Shown: positions 11,408 through 22,899, counted from the first letter of the stretch. The stretch is 64,000 nt of DNA from Zingiber officinale (GCF_018446385.1 NC_056001.1:109470436-109534435), one strand, 5' to 3'. Notes: generated by a model from the sequence alone, not told the origin. Numbers and translations: made by a program.

Positions 11408-12253
11408 TGATCCTGTCCGAAAGCTGAATCAACGGACACTGGGCACGTGGCGCTCTCCGAGTCACTGACGTAGATCTCCGACTGGTCGTATGAACCTCCG
11501 GTGAACCTGCACAGAAGTCAGGCCGGGAAGGGGTTCCCGGCGGCGACCCTCCGACGCTCAAGTCAGGTAAGCGAACAACAAAGAAGTGGCTCCAAATATT
11601 GTAGAACGCGTACCTCCGGCGAAGTATAAGGCTCCTTATATAGAGCGGTGAAAGAGCTCATGCACGCCTACCGAGGTAAATACGTGTCCTTAGCCCATAC
11701 CTCGGTATGTGTTTGTCAGAAAGCTTACCTGACACCATTCTGCTACAGTCCAGGCACGTCTTCGATGGGACAGCAGAACACCTTGTTGCCAGATTTGGAG
11801 TATGGCCTAGTCATAGAGCATGACAGCTGTCAGAAGATGTTCCTTGTCCTTCTCTCCCTACTCCATGCCGGGGCGTCCGGTCGGCCGACACTCACCTCAC
11901 GTCCGGCCCTCCATATGCACTGGTATGCTTGGGAGATCCTCGGTAATGTGCTATGTGGGGACTGTTCGCAGTATGCTACCTTATGTCTTCGACCGGGCGT
12001 GCCGTCCGCTAGGCCCTATGATCCTGTTCAGCGAGTGTCAGAACCTCGACTCCCGCCGGGGCACCTTTTGCCATCAGTCAGACACCGGTCGGCCGGCCAG
12101 GCGGTCAGCCCCCTTCTTCGGTCGGCCTACCGCTCCCACCTTTTCTCGATCGTCCGGTCGGTCCCTCCTTATCCGATCGGCCACCTGGCCCTCTGACTTC
12201 CACGTGGCGTTGACTCCTCGGAAAGGGGGTCCCCCGTTCTTACCGCCGGATCA
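11408..12253 (-). repeat. Gypsy-1 5' LTR (846 bp)
   Basis: The ends are TGATCC and GGATCA, a short inverted repeat. It matches the Gypsy-2 LTR at 49223-50130 in both ends, TATA region and overall layout. It ends at 12253, exactly where Copia-B LTR sequence begins. The plus-strand open frames at 11648-12320 lie inside the LTR and are not called as genes. Confidence 0.9.
11635..11645 (-). promoter_or_regulatory. TATA box of Gypsy-1 LTR
   Basis: The minus strand reads CTCTATATAAG. The corresponding site in Gypsy-2 (49493-49502) also reads CTATATAAG, so it is conserved between LTRs of the family. Confidence 0.65.
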
Positions 12254-12424
12254 TAAACCATTAAGAACAGATAAGTTAAATTTGGAACCAATAATGTTAA
12301 GTTCCGTTTGCGATTCTTAATTTAACTTCTAAAGAACACAATAGGTTGTTTATGAAAAGGTTCGACACTTGTACAAAATTTTTGTACAGTGGAACCGGTA
12401 CGATCTTCCTAGGACCAACCAACA
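12254..12424 (+). repeat. Copia-B 5' LTR, last 171 bp
   Basis: It matches the end of the 3' LTR from 'taaaccattaagaacag' at about 19571 to the terminal CCAACCAACA. It includes an inverted repeat, GTACAAAA...TTTTGTAC, at about 12370-12387. Confidence 0.92.
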
Positions 12425-12425
12425 A

Positions 12426-12438
12426 TTGGTATCAGAGC
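12426..12438 (+). other. Primer-binding site (initiator tRNA-Met) of Copia-B
   Basis: TTGGTATCAGAGC, one base after the LTR end. It is identical to the Copia-A site. Confidence 0.95.
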
Positions 12439-12633
12439 TAGGGTTTGCCTCTGTGTGTTTAGTTTTCAAATAGATTATGCACATGCCATATATAATTTAG
12501 GAAGGATAATAGTAAGATGTGCTAACTTTGTGGTTGCAGGCTCCAACTATTATAGCATATAGATATTGTGTGTGATTGGACCCTTGGACATATCAAGGGT
12601 ATTTTATTGTGTGTGTATGATTGTAAAATTAAA

Positions 12634-12842
12634 GTCTCTTCGGGGCGGTGCGATGGTTAAGACATGGGGTGTTGCCACATGAGGTCTTGGGGTCGAAACT
12701 CGGCGTGATCGAGCATAACCTCCCCCATGTCTTGGCCATTTGCACTAATGGCTAGTAGCCACCTGTGATTTAACTCCTCCGTGTTGGCCTAGGGACGGAT
12801 TGGCGGGGGCGCTGGGGGCGAGCGAATCACCTTTTGCCACAC
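12634..12842 (+). mobile_element. tRNA-derived SINE in Copia-B leader
   Basis: A 209-bp insertion absent from Copia-A at the same place. It is flanked by a perfect 15-bp direct repeat, GATTGTAAAATTAAA, at 12619-12633 and 12843-12857. The head resembles a tRNA gene: an A-box-like CGGTGCGATGG near 12643-12653 and a B-box-like GGTCGAAACTC at 12691-12701. The tail is not a long poly-A. Its family was not identified. Confidence 0.82.
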
Positions 12843-12857
12843 GATTGTAAAATTAAA

Positions 12858-14169
12858 TACAGTAGGAGTTGTATTAGTTATTAGAATTTTACATTTTTGT
12901 TTCGATCTAGATTATATTATGGAATATAGGATCGATATATGTAATATTCTATTTTTGTCGCGGATCGTATCCTTGCGAGGCGTGGTGCTATTGGAGGACC
13001 AGAGGCGTAGCGGAAAAGGAAGCTCGATGGACCCGATGGCATGATCCCTAGGGATGGCAGCATGCGAAGGACAGTGATGGAAAAAGGCCATAATAGTTGG
13101 AAAATTAATTTCCATATGTATTACTTTTATTTATTGTGATGTGTGTGATGTATGCTTGCATAGTTAAAATTCCTCACCTTAAATAACTAAGTGGGAGAGG
13201 GATTAGTATATAAATCCCACGGTCTCCATTATTGGTTTGTAAGTGATGCAACAAGCTTGCGTGTTGGCTCTGAGTGCCTCCCTCCATAATGGATGAGTTT
13301 GTTTGCGGATCACTAGATCAAACTTCCTTAATGGATGGTTATAGGAAATTATTTAGGATGTGTGTGATCTTCTCCAACTGAAGGGGCACAATTCTATTTA
13401 ATGGACTTAGTATCAAAGTAATGGTATACACTTAGATGCATCTAATAGTATCCTCCCCAACAGAGTCACTGTTATTACTTGTGTGACAAAAGGGAAACCA
13501 ACTATTAATTTGTCATAAAACTAGGTTGACAAGAAAATAAAATTAATGGGTAAAACCCCTCTTACAAATGTTTGAATTTGTATACGTCCACACTAACGTG
13601 ACATACAAAATTCACGGTGTTTGAGGTAATTTTATTTGTCATAAAGTTAGATTGACAAGATAGTTAATGGGTAAACCCCTCCTCTTACAAATGTTTGATT
13701 TTGTATATGTCCACACTAACGTGGCATGCAAAACTCACGGTGTTTTGAGGTGTTGGTAAATTTAAATAGTATTGTTTGAGGAATCAATATTATTTTAAAT
13801 TTAGAGTCTTGACCAAATATTTGATCAAAGACAGACCAACTATTAATTTGTCATAAAACTAGGTTGACAAGATAATAAAAATTAATGGATAAAATCTCCT
13901 TTTAGAATTTGTATACATCCACACTATCGTGGCATACAAAATTCACGGGGATTTTGAGATGTTGATCTTGACCAAATATTTTTGTGATTCTTAGGTTTTC
14001 AAATGTTAGTCAATCCCCTAGTTGTTATACTATAGAAAAAACTTAGTAGTCCCAATTATAATGATTGGAAAACTTGGATATTAAGGTAGACTGTCCTCTC
14101 AGAACTAAGAACAATAACGGTGAATTTTATTAGTTGCTGAAACATATTTAATGGTGTTATCTACCGGTA
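12858..14169 (+). repeat. Copia-B leader with three imperfect copies of a ~130-bp unit, no gag
   Basis: Three imperfect direct copies lie at about 13495-13632, 13637-13760 and 13833-13970. Each has 'aatttgtcataaaactaggttgacaag', 'aatgggtaaa' and 'gtccacactaacgtggcatac'. No gag coding region or zinc knuckle is recognisable here, although protease sequence follows at once, so gag seems to have been lost or replaced. The short minus-strand frame at 12912-13115 has no recognisable content. Confidence 0.75.
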
Positions 14170-17060
14170 CCTGGTGTGTAGATACAGGAATCACTAATCA
14201 TATTTGCAATTCATTGCAGGGGTTCCAGGAAACCCGACAACTATATAAATCACCGTCTACATGGGCACTGCTGCAAAAGTAGCAGCTGTTGCAGTGGGAG
14301 ATGTTTATCCTCTTATAGGAATAAAACATGGATTTTAAGAAATTGTCTTAAAGTACCAAGTTTAGAAAGAAATTATTTTCAGTTTCTAAACTATTTATGG
14401 ATAGATATTTTGTTACTTTTGATAACAATATGGTTGTCAAGAAAAGTAGAGAAATTATCTATTCAGGTACGTTGGTTGGCAATTTATATGTTCTAAATCC
14501 AATAACTCTCACGATGCAACAAATGGAAATTAATAACACATCTTCTAACTCTAATAAGAGAAAGCAACCTTCGAAAATGAACCAATCATATCTTTGGCAT
14601 CTAAGGCTAGGTCATATTGACTTGAGTAGGATTCAAAGGATAATAGCCGATGAACTTTTGGGTTCATTGGTGGTGGAAAATTTTCCAACCTGCGAGTCTT
14701 ATTTGGAAGGTAAAAAGACCAAAAGGATTTTTAAGTCTAAGGGGTATAGAGCCAAAGATGTGTTGGAACTGGTTCATTCTGATTTGTGTAGACCTATGAC
14801 TATCCAGGTAAGAGGTGGTTTCGAATATTTCGTCTCCTTTATAGATGACTATTCGAGATGCAGGTACATTTACTTGATGTACCACGAGTTTAAGTACTTT
14901 GATAAGTTCAAAGAGTACAAGGCTGATGTGGAGAAACGTCAAGGTAAAAGTATCAAGACACTACGGTGAGATCGTAGTGGCGGGTACCTCTTAGGAGAGT
15001 TTAGGAGTCACTCATCAGAAGTCGGGATTTAATCCTAACTAACTACACCTGGTACACCCCAACAGAATGGTGTAGTAGAAGGTAAAAGACTCTTATGGAA
15101 ATAGTTAGATTAATGATGGGTTTTTCAGAAAGTTACCAAATTCATTTTGAGGATATACTCTGGAAACGAAAGTGAACATAGTACCTTCTAAAGTCAGAAC
15201 CCTCTACTCCCATAGAATTGTAAAATGGGTGTAAGCCTAGTCTAAAGCATATTCGGATTTGGGATAGTCCAACACATGTGCTGAAGGGAGACATTGATAA
15301 GTTGGACAGGAGTTCACTTGTTTGTGGGTTATCCTAGAGAAACGAAAAAAGGTTTATAGTCCTAAAATTCAGAAGGTCATGGTTAGCAACAATGCCCGAT
15401 TTTTAGAAGAGGACTATGTAATGAACCACTAGCCCATAAGTAAATTTTATTTTTAAGGAAATAATAAAGGACACGTATAATCTAGTACCAACTGTACAAG
15501 ATGAAATATCACAAGAAACTGCAACACGTATCACAAATGATACACAATTGTAGACAGTGCCTCATCGTAGTGGGAGGGTTGTTAAGCAACCTGAAAGATT
15601 CATGTTTTGGGAGAGTCTTTGGACTTGATCCCTGGTCAACATGAACCCAATCCCTAGTCACATGATGAAGCACTCCAAGATAAAGATGCAGCATCTTGGC
15701 AAAGAGCGATGAATATAAGTCTACAATAGAAAAAGGGATAGATGTGAAGGTGGAAACTTTCAAAACAAGGCTTAAGGAAATCTTTTATCGGTAGCCATGC
15801 TTAAGTCTATCCAGATTCTTTTATCTATTGTTGCTCATATGGATTATGAGATTAGGCAAGCGAATGCCAAGACAGCTTTCCTTAATGGAAGTCTTGAAGA
15901 AAGCATCCATATAAAGCAACCAGAGAGGTTCATTGCAAAGGGCAAAGAGCATCTAGTATGTAAGCTCAATCGGTCTATGGACTGAAGTAAAGCTTCAAAG
16001 TCTTGGTTCATCCGGTTTAATGGAGTAATCCAGACCTATGGATTTATTCAGTGTCCGGATGAGTCTTGTGTATACAAGAAGCGTGATGAAAGCGTGGTGG
16101 TATTTCTTGTACTATACATAGATGACATTTTTGGTAGTTGGAAACAATATCAAAGTGTTGTCAGAAGTAAGAGTATGGTTGTCCAAACAATTCAATATGA
16201 AGGACTTAGGAGAATGCGCACATATTCTTGGGATCATAGGGATCACAAGAAGAGAATATTGTGCTTATCCCAAGCTTCATATATCGACACTATCCTAGCT
16301 CGGTTTTAGCATGCAAGACTCCAAGAAAAGTTTTCTACCTTTAGGCATGGAGTATCTTTATCTAAAGAGATGTCTTCAAAGACATCAAAATAAATAGAGG
16401 ACATGAAGGCAGTTCCTTATGCCTCGGCTGTCGGAAGCCTAATGTATGCAATGCTATATACGAGACAAGATGTCTGTTTTGCCTAGGGCATAGTTAGCAG
16501 ATATCGAAGTAATCCAGGACGGGGACACTAGACTACCGTAAAACATATGCTAGTTTACAAAGCAGATAATTTGATCCCTGTGGGTTACACGGATTTTGAC
16601 CTCCAATCAGATAGGGACAATAGTAAGTCGACCTCGGGGTTTTGTGTTTACTTTAGGAGGTAAAGCCATAACAATGGAGGAGTGTTAAGCATAGATGTTT
16701 TCAGACTCCACCATGGAAGTCGAGTATGTGGCAGTCTCAAAGGCAGCCATAGAAGCTGAATGACTCAGTAACCTCAAGATGGACTTAGATATGATTTCTG
16801 GTTTATCCAAAAATTATTACAATTTATTATAATAATATTGGAGCAGTAGAAAACCACGAATCCATAAGGCAAGTAAACACAATAGAGTGCAAGTACCACC
16901 CAATACGAGACATCATATAACGAGGAGAAGATGTTGCTGCCTAGATTGCATCAGGTGATAACCTGTAGATCTTTTCACTAAGGTCCTTAAGGCAAGAGCT
17001 TTTGATGGGCATGTTGAAGGGTTGGGAATCAGATGTATGACAGCATTTATGGCAGCATAG
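14170..17060 (+). pseudogene. Copia-B pol remnant (protease, integrase, reverse transcriptase, RNase H)
   Basis: In order: protease around 14178 (WCVDTGITNHIC, the D-T-G active site); a GAG-pre-integrase and integrase segment open at 14397-14969 (YLWHLRLGHIDLSRIQR, FVSFIDDYSR); broken integrase to about 15400, including a PQQNGVVEG-like motif; reverse transcriptase pieces at 15797-15985 (IRQANAKTAFLNGSLEESIHIKQPE) and 16094-16309 (LYIDDIFG, variant of YVDD); then RNase H remnants to about 17040. Many stops and frameshifts are present. It is a Ty1/copia pol of a lineage different from Copia-3 and Copia-4, and not functional. Confidence 0.85.
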
Positions 17061-17070
17061 TCTTTTAGTA

Positions 17071-17082
17071 TAAGTGGGAGAT
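17071..17082 (+). other. Polypurine tract of Copia-B
   Basis: TAAGTGGGAGAT immediately before the 3' LTR, the usual place for priming of plus-strand synthesis. Confidence 0.75.
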
Positions 17083-19747
17083 TGTTAGAGTATATACTAA
17101 AAGCCTAGCTTTTGTATATACATTTATTTAGAAATAAGAATCACATTAGTCAAGTATCTACATTTATATATACTAAGTGTAGTCGTTCAATTAATTTATA
17201 TTGTAAATAACACAGTGTGTGGTGTCACACACAGGAGATCGTGTTATCGGTTCTTTATAAATTATAAACAGTAGCTCACGACTAAGATGGAAAGGAACAA
17301 ACCATTGGAATGGTCATAGTGTAATTAGGTATTAATTTATCTTGACTAATAAATTATACTAGTATACTCTAAGTGTATTGAGCAGGACCATTTAAGGAAA
17401 GTTCTTTTATACTAACTTAATATAAGAATAAGTCCTTAGTTATTATAGAAGTGTGTGTTCTTAATCCTAATATAATAACAAGCACATATATTTAGTATTC
17501 ATTGCTTTAACTTATCAAAGGGTGAGATTTAGCTCGATAAATCAAAAGACCCGATAAGTTGAGAAATGATATTACTTATAGTATGTGTTGTTGATTATAG
17601 AAGGAAACTGTGTCCTAGTAATCTAGGTTGATAATGCCCCCAAGAGGAGCTCATAAGGATTGTCATGTTAAACCATGCAGGTGGACTTAGTCCGACATGA
17701 TGATAAAGTTGAGTAGTACTACTCTTGGACTAAGATATTAATTAAAATGAGTTGTCAAGTAACTCAATTAATTAGTGGACATCCGACATCTTAAACACAG
17801 GGAGACTAACACACTCATAATAAGAAGGAGCCTAAAATGTAATTTGGGATTAGTGTGGTAGTTTAATAATAATTCTTTAGTGGTATGAATTATTATTGAT
17901 GAAATTAAGTTGGGTGTTCAGGGCGAACACGGGAAGCTTAATTTCATCGGGAGACCAAAAATAATTCCTCCTCTCGGTCCCTATCGTAGCCTCTTGTATA
18001 TAGAGATTTATATCCACCACATATCCACTTCTTACCCTCTTGTATATAGAGATTTATATCCACCACATATCCACTTCTTACCCACCTTTATACCCATCCT
18101 AATGGGGCCGACCAAGCAAGCTTAGAACCCAAGCTTGTGCCGGCCAAGTAAATAGGATGAGTTGAGTTGGTGTGGCCGGCCCTAGCTTGAACCCAAGCTT
18201 GGTGTGGTCGGCCATATCATATTAAAAGGGATTTTATTTTTAATCTTTTCTTAATGTGGATATCATGGTTTTAAAAGAGAAGTTAAAATTTAATTTTTTT
18301 TCCTTTTATAGCTTTTTACAAAAGATTAAGAAAAGATTTGAAATTTTTCCTTATTTGTAGATTGAAAGGAGATTTTAATTTTGATAAAACTTTTCTTTTT
18401 TGTAACCATGTTCATGATTTAAAAAGAGAGTTTTAAAATTAAAAATTTCTATAAAAGATTAAGAGAAGATTTGATATCTTTCTTTATTTGTAGATTGAAA
18501 AGAGTTTTTAATTTTAGAGAAATTTTCCTTTTTGAAAATCATCCACATGTTTAAAAGATAGATTTTAATTTATAAAATTTCCTTTTATAACCCACTATGA
18601 AGGGATAAATTATTAGAGAAATTTTATTTTTATAATTTCTAGAAACAAATAAGGGAGTTTTAATTTTGTTTAAAACTTACCTAGTTTTGGAAGCTTTTAA
18701 AGTGGCCGGCCATATGGTTTAAGAAAATGATTTTAATTAATTAAATTATCCTTTTCATGGAAAAGTTATAAGGAAGTTTTTATTTAAATTTTCCTTATTT
18801 TCCAAGACCAAGGATTATAAAAGAGGGGGTAGGGGTGCCTTCATGGCGAACAACTCTACTCTATTTTTCCTCCCTTTCTTCCTTGGTGGTGGCCCACCCT
18901 AGAGCCTCTTCTCCTTCTCTTCTCTTCCTCCTTTGTGGTCGGCGACATCAACACAAGACGAGTCCATGGTGGCCGGTTCTAGCTAGGAGAAGAAGAAGAG
19001 AAAGGAGGCTTTGTTTCTAGCATCCCTTGGAGCTTGGTGGTGGTGGTCGAACCTCACATCTCTTGGAGTTTTTGTGGTGGCCGAAACTTGCTTGGAGAAG
19101 AAGGGCTTGGGTGGTTATCATCTCAGAAGATCATTGCCCACACAATGTCCGAGATTAGAAGAGGAATACAGTAGAAGATTAAGAGGTTATTTGCTTACAA
19201 AGAAAGGTATAACTAGTAATTATTTTCCGCATCATACTAGTTTTCTTTGTATAGTTATTTTTGGAAATATCAAACACAAGAGGCATATGATTCTAGAGTT
19301 TCAAATTTGTAATTCGAGTTTGTGTTTTTTTTTATTTTTTCGATCTTGTGATTCGATTGTTCTTTTTGGTTAAACCTAATGTTATTTTAGGAAATTAAAT
19401 ATTAGCTTTCCTTAAAAGTCTTTGTCTAGGAAGTGGTGGTTGCTCCCATATCCAAGAAGGCCTAGTGCCTCGCCATGTTTAACCTGGAAGCTAATTATGG
19501 AAATTAATATTTAATTGAGTTTATAACATAGGCGGATTTAGATCAATAGTGTTAAGTTCCGCTTGCGATCCAATTCTAAACCATTAAGAACAGATAAGTT
19601 AAATTTGGAATCAATAATATTAAGTTCCGTTTGCGATTCCTAATTTAACTTCTAAAGAACACAATAGGTTGTTTAGGAAAAGGTTCGACACTTGTATAAA
19701 ATTTTTGTATAGTGGAACCAGTACGAATTTCCTAGGACCAACCAACA
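17083..19747 (+). repeat. Copia-B 3' LTR (2665 bp)
   Basis: It begins TGTTAGAGTATATACTAAAAGCC and ends CCAACCAACA. It aligns with the Copia-A LTR in reverse orientation, including AT-rich U3 blocks and the TATA region. It contains a short direct duplication of 'cttgtatatagagatttata' near 17992-18058. Open frames at 17910-18125, 18835-19020 and 19011-19373 lie within the LTR and are not supported as genes. Confidence 0.92.
18815..18823 (+). promoter_or_regulatory. TATA box of Copia-B 3' LTR
   Basis: TTATAAAAG followed by a purine-rich GAGGGGGTA. The same arrangement is found in Copia-A at 1731-1739 (minus). Confidence 0.6.
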
Positions 19748-19792
19748 GCGATAACCTTCTACTAGGCGGGCCACACCCTTACGGTTGGATCA
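19748..19792 (-). repeat. Tail of Gypsy-2 3' LTR
   Basis: This 45-bp piece aligns with the right end of the Gypsy-2 5' LTR (about 50086-50130): 'accttctactaggcgggcc' and the terminal GGATCA. The rest of this LTR was pushed left by Copia-B. The purine-rich minus-strand stretch just inside it (about 19793-19808, GAGAGGGAGGCACG on that strand) is a plausible polypurine tract. Confidence 0.8.
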
Positions 19793-20214
19793 CGTGCCTC
19801 CCTCTCAAGTCAAGTCGAAGGAGGCTGTAAGTCTGACTGACTGGATAAGTAGTTTGGTGACTGATTGGCCGATCGACCAAAGGTTGGCTGCGTCCCGATC
19901 GGCCTATGCAGGGCTGATCTCCTAGGCCGCTCGGCACCATGGGGATTTACACTTGGAAAATTTCTCCTTCGACGTCTTCGGATGGGCGCGATCTGCGTGG
20001 TCAATGTTGACGTCGCACCAATCTCCTCGAAATTCGTGCAAATCCCCCCCATTAAGGCCTTCTTGTATGCAAACACCACATGGCACTGCTGCCGTCCCTG
20101 CACGCCCGAGGCGACAGAGCTGATGTGATGTTTGGCGATTCAAATTCGACGATCGGATCCGTGTGTTGGTTCCTGTGCCCTAGATCGGACGGCTTCGGTC
20201 GACCGATCCCCCTC

Positions 20215-20223
20215 TTTATAAAG
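20215..20223 (+). promoter_or_regulatory. Putative TATA box of the Gypsy-2 antisense gene
   Basis: TTTATAAAG in 'ccctctttataaagttg' lies about 250 bp upstream of the ATG at 20475, on the strand of the antisense gene and outside the LTR. The DNA between them is pyrimidine-rich, like a plant 5' UTR. This is inference from position and motif only. Confidence 0.5.
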
Positions 20224-20474
20224 TTGTTGTTTCCTCCTCTACGCCAACTTCATTGTCTCCTGCCCCGATTGTTGCAAGCGGTCTTTGCAGCGCTCGGTGC
20301 TCCGGTGATCACCGACTTCCTTCGTCGACGACCGTATTCGCTCCTCCCATAAGCTTATGATCTTTCGCAATCTCAGCTTCTTTGTAGCATTCGAGAGTCG
20401 TTCCTTTTTCCCGTGTCTGCTTGATTTTTCCCGATCGTCTTATCCGTCGAACCACCTGTTCTTACTTTTCGGCA

Positions 20475-22775
20475 ATGGCAAGCTCTTCTCAACCGTCTAA
20501 CCCTACACCCGGACCTTGGTATACCACTATGGAGACTAGGTTCGACGCAGGTGACGCTGCGAACCTCATAAATGCCTTCGACCTTCTTGCTGACCATGAA
20601 ATCGTTCTGGCCTCATTGTCTGACCGACCCCATAACCCGCCGACCGACACGGTGTATTTTTTTCGAGACCAATTTGTGGTCGGTCTTCGATTCCCCATCC
20701 ATCCCTTCATCACCGAAGTTTGCAACTATTTCCGAGTCCCCTTAGCGCGGCTCATCCCCAATTCCTTTCGCCTCCTGTGCAACGTAGTGGTCTTGTTTAA
20801 GGTGCACAGTATCCCTTTAACTCCTCAGACCTTCCACTTCTTCTATTATCCTAAGCAGTCCGAACTGGGCACCTACCTCTTCCAGTTTCGGATCGGCCTG
20901 GTCTTTTTTAACAAAATGCCTACTTCAAACAAACACTGGAGAGACTATTGTTTCTACCTGTGACTCCAAGAACGGCCGAGCTTCCGGACCAAATGGCAGG
21001 TCGGGCTTCCACCTCAACCAAATCTGAAGAAATACAAGACCCGACCAGAATACCTCCACGTAGCTAACATGTTGGCCAGCCTGAAGTTTAACATCCACAA
21101 GCTGCTGCCGGAAGGTGTTATATACATGTTCGGGCTGAGTCTGATCCGAACGAAGCTCCCGAACAGCTTAGGTAAAAGATTTCTCAACCTTTTCCTCTTG
21201 AGTCTAACTGATTCTTTCCTTCTTTTGCAGCTGACATAATGATGCGCTCCCGAGCAGCCGGTATTATGAAGGTCAAGCAAGCTGAGATCGAAATAGCAGC
21301 AGCAAAAGAGATAGCGAGCCTCGATCTGACTCCGGTTGGCTCTCACGAAGGTGAGAGCAAGGCAGCGCCAACTGAAGGAGAGGGAGCCGCCGGTTAGACG
21401 CCCCACACAGAACCAGCCGGGGGTCCGCTTCCCTCTAAGTCCCAGCCTGCCGCCCAAGTCGAGGGCTCGAGGTCTTCTGGTGAAGTTCCCCTACTCCGGC
21501 GCAAGAGACGCCGCACGACCACCCCATCCCGCTTAGCTACTTCGGTGGTGCGCTCTCCCGAGCGGGGTGGCACCTCCTCTCCGATCATTCCTGAGACAGT
21601 CGAGGCCATTTCCTCCGATCCGACCCCCTCATTGTCCAATCTACCGCCGGACCCGATTGCGCCTCAACCGCTAGCGTCTTTTCCTCTAGTTCGGCGGAGG
21701 GTCTTACGATCCAGCATCCTTCCGGCCTCGGCCTCTCAAGCTTCTGACCCCGCGGCTTCTTCCCAATCAGCCTCGAGTGGTCGCCGATCCATGACGACCA
21801 TTCTCCACCTCCCGACGGAGGAGTTCTTGGCGACCGGCGATCAACCGTAAACTCCCGAACATCAAATACACATCCGCGGGCCGCTCGCTAAGGTCTGGGA
21901 GGAGGCTAGAGCACGCGCCGCGACAATGCCGCCCGAGCTGCTCGCCAACAACCATCTACAAATGTCCACCGGGATAAGTTTTTTATCTATTCATGATTTA
22001 CCTTCATTCAGCACTAACATTGTTCCGTTCGGATGCAGTATTGGGTGGAGAGTGTGGCGGTGTGCAACAGCCTAGCGCTGGTGGAGGAGGAGCTTAAGAA
22101 GCTCAAGATTTCTGGTGGTGCTTCTTCCTCCCAAGGGCCTTCGGTTGCCGAGCTATAGGTAGATCTTTCCAAGACCAAGAAGCTTCTAGAGACCGAGCAG
22201 AAAATCTCTTCTAACCGAGATCATGATGGGTCAGCTCGAGACCCAAGTAAAATCCTATGACCAGAAGATTGAGCTAGCCACCACCAGAAAGAATCGAGCT
22301 ATAGCTGACCTTGATTTGAAGAACCAGGAAGCTTGGAACTTAGTCGAGAAGCTCAAGAAGGCGGAGAACCTTCTGGCTGCCGAGTGGGAGAGCCGTTCAG
22401 CTCGAGAGATCGATCTTCAGGGCAAGTGAAGGCCCTAGAGGATTCTTTGGAGGCCTCCCGCGCGGCCCTGAAGGCTTACAGGACGTCGAGTCGAGCCGTT
22501 TCGCATCCATTAAGCAGGGATACCTCCGCTCGGACCAGTTCCTCGTGAAGGCGACCACACGGATCGTCCAGTCGTTTGAATTAGCCATTGACGCGACGAT
22601 CACCCATTTGAAGGCGAACGACCATCTCCCTGAAGCCTTGCCTGCCAACGCTGCCGACCGCGTCCAGCTCCTCGCTCCATACCTGACAAAACTTTTGACT
22701 ACATTGAGTGAGCGAGGAATTTGTAGAGAATTTTTGCAAGTCTTGAATGTATCTCTGCCATTCGGCAGTGTTTGA
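20475..22775 (+). pseudogene. Antisense accessory gene of Gypsy-2 (Transposase_28-like), near full length
   Basis: The likely start is the ATG at 20475 (MASSSQPSNPTPGPWYTTME), preceded by 'ttcggca'. Exon 1 is 20475-21171 and encodes the Transposase_28-like region (FRDQFVVGLRFPIHPFI, NYFRVPLARLIPNSF, FHFFYYPKQSELG). Intron 1 is 21172-21230. Exon 2 runs to about 21973 and is acidic and proline/serine rich, followed by the degraded intron 2 to about 22039. Exon 3 carries coiled-coil segments (EEELKKLK, WNLVEKLKKAENLL) and a C-terminal part with AIDATITHLKANDHLPEAL, ending at 22773-22775. Premature stops (for example TGA at 20961-20963 and TAA at 21848-21850), small frameshifts and a lost donor in intron 2 show that it is a pseudogene. 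It is longer at the C-terminus than the Gypsy-1 copy. Confidence 0.82.
21172..21230 (+). other. Intron 1 of the Gypsy-2 antisense gene
   Basis: GTAAAAG donor, pyrimidine-rich tail and CTTTTGCAG acceptor, 59 bp. It is at the same place as the 60-bp intron in Gypsy-1 (3959-4018), and the flanking exons align. Confidence 0.75.
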
Positions 22776-22899
22776 CTTGTTATCAATGAAGTCCTTTTGT
22801 GGTTTTCTTCATATGTTTGCTTGTCTTTTCGCAAGTATATGACTGTATAGTTTTGAATGGGTGCTACGACCGCATTTTCATTATTGATAAATTCACTAG

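Larger units (their letters stand above)
3398..12253 (-). mobile_element. Gypsy-1: Ty3/gypsy element of the Tat type, 3' end displaced by Copia-A
   Basis: From its 5' end (12253) the minus strand carries an 846-bp LTR, primer-binding region, gag, protease, reverse transcriptase, two RNase H-like regions, integrase, a tandem array and an accessory gene on the opposite strand. The 3' LTR and the start of the accessory gene are cut off at 3398 by the Copia-A LTR. At 12254 it abuts a broken Copia-B LTR, so it inserted into that LTR. The dual RNase H arrangement, the antisense ORF and the repeats downstream of pol all fit the Tat lineage. Frameshifts and stops make it non-autonomous. Confidence 0.88.
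12254..19747 (+). mobile_element. Copia-B: gag-less Ty1/copia element with 2.6-kb LTRs
   Basis: A plus-strand element with a 5' LTR of which only the last 171 bp remain, a Met primer-binding site, a leader carrying a SINE, degraded protease, integrase, reverse transcriptase and RNase H, a polypurine tract and a full 2665-bp 3' LTR. The missing part of the 5' LTR was separated by Gypsy-1 and should lie left of the window. The element sits inside the 3' LTR of Gypsy-2: 19748-19792 is the tail of that LTR. Confidence 0.88.

Noticed and set aside
11648-12320. Two overlapping plus-strand frames in the Gypsy-1 LTR
   Set aside because: They lie in the LTR and overlap each other in different frames; neither shows a domain.
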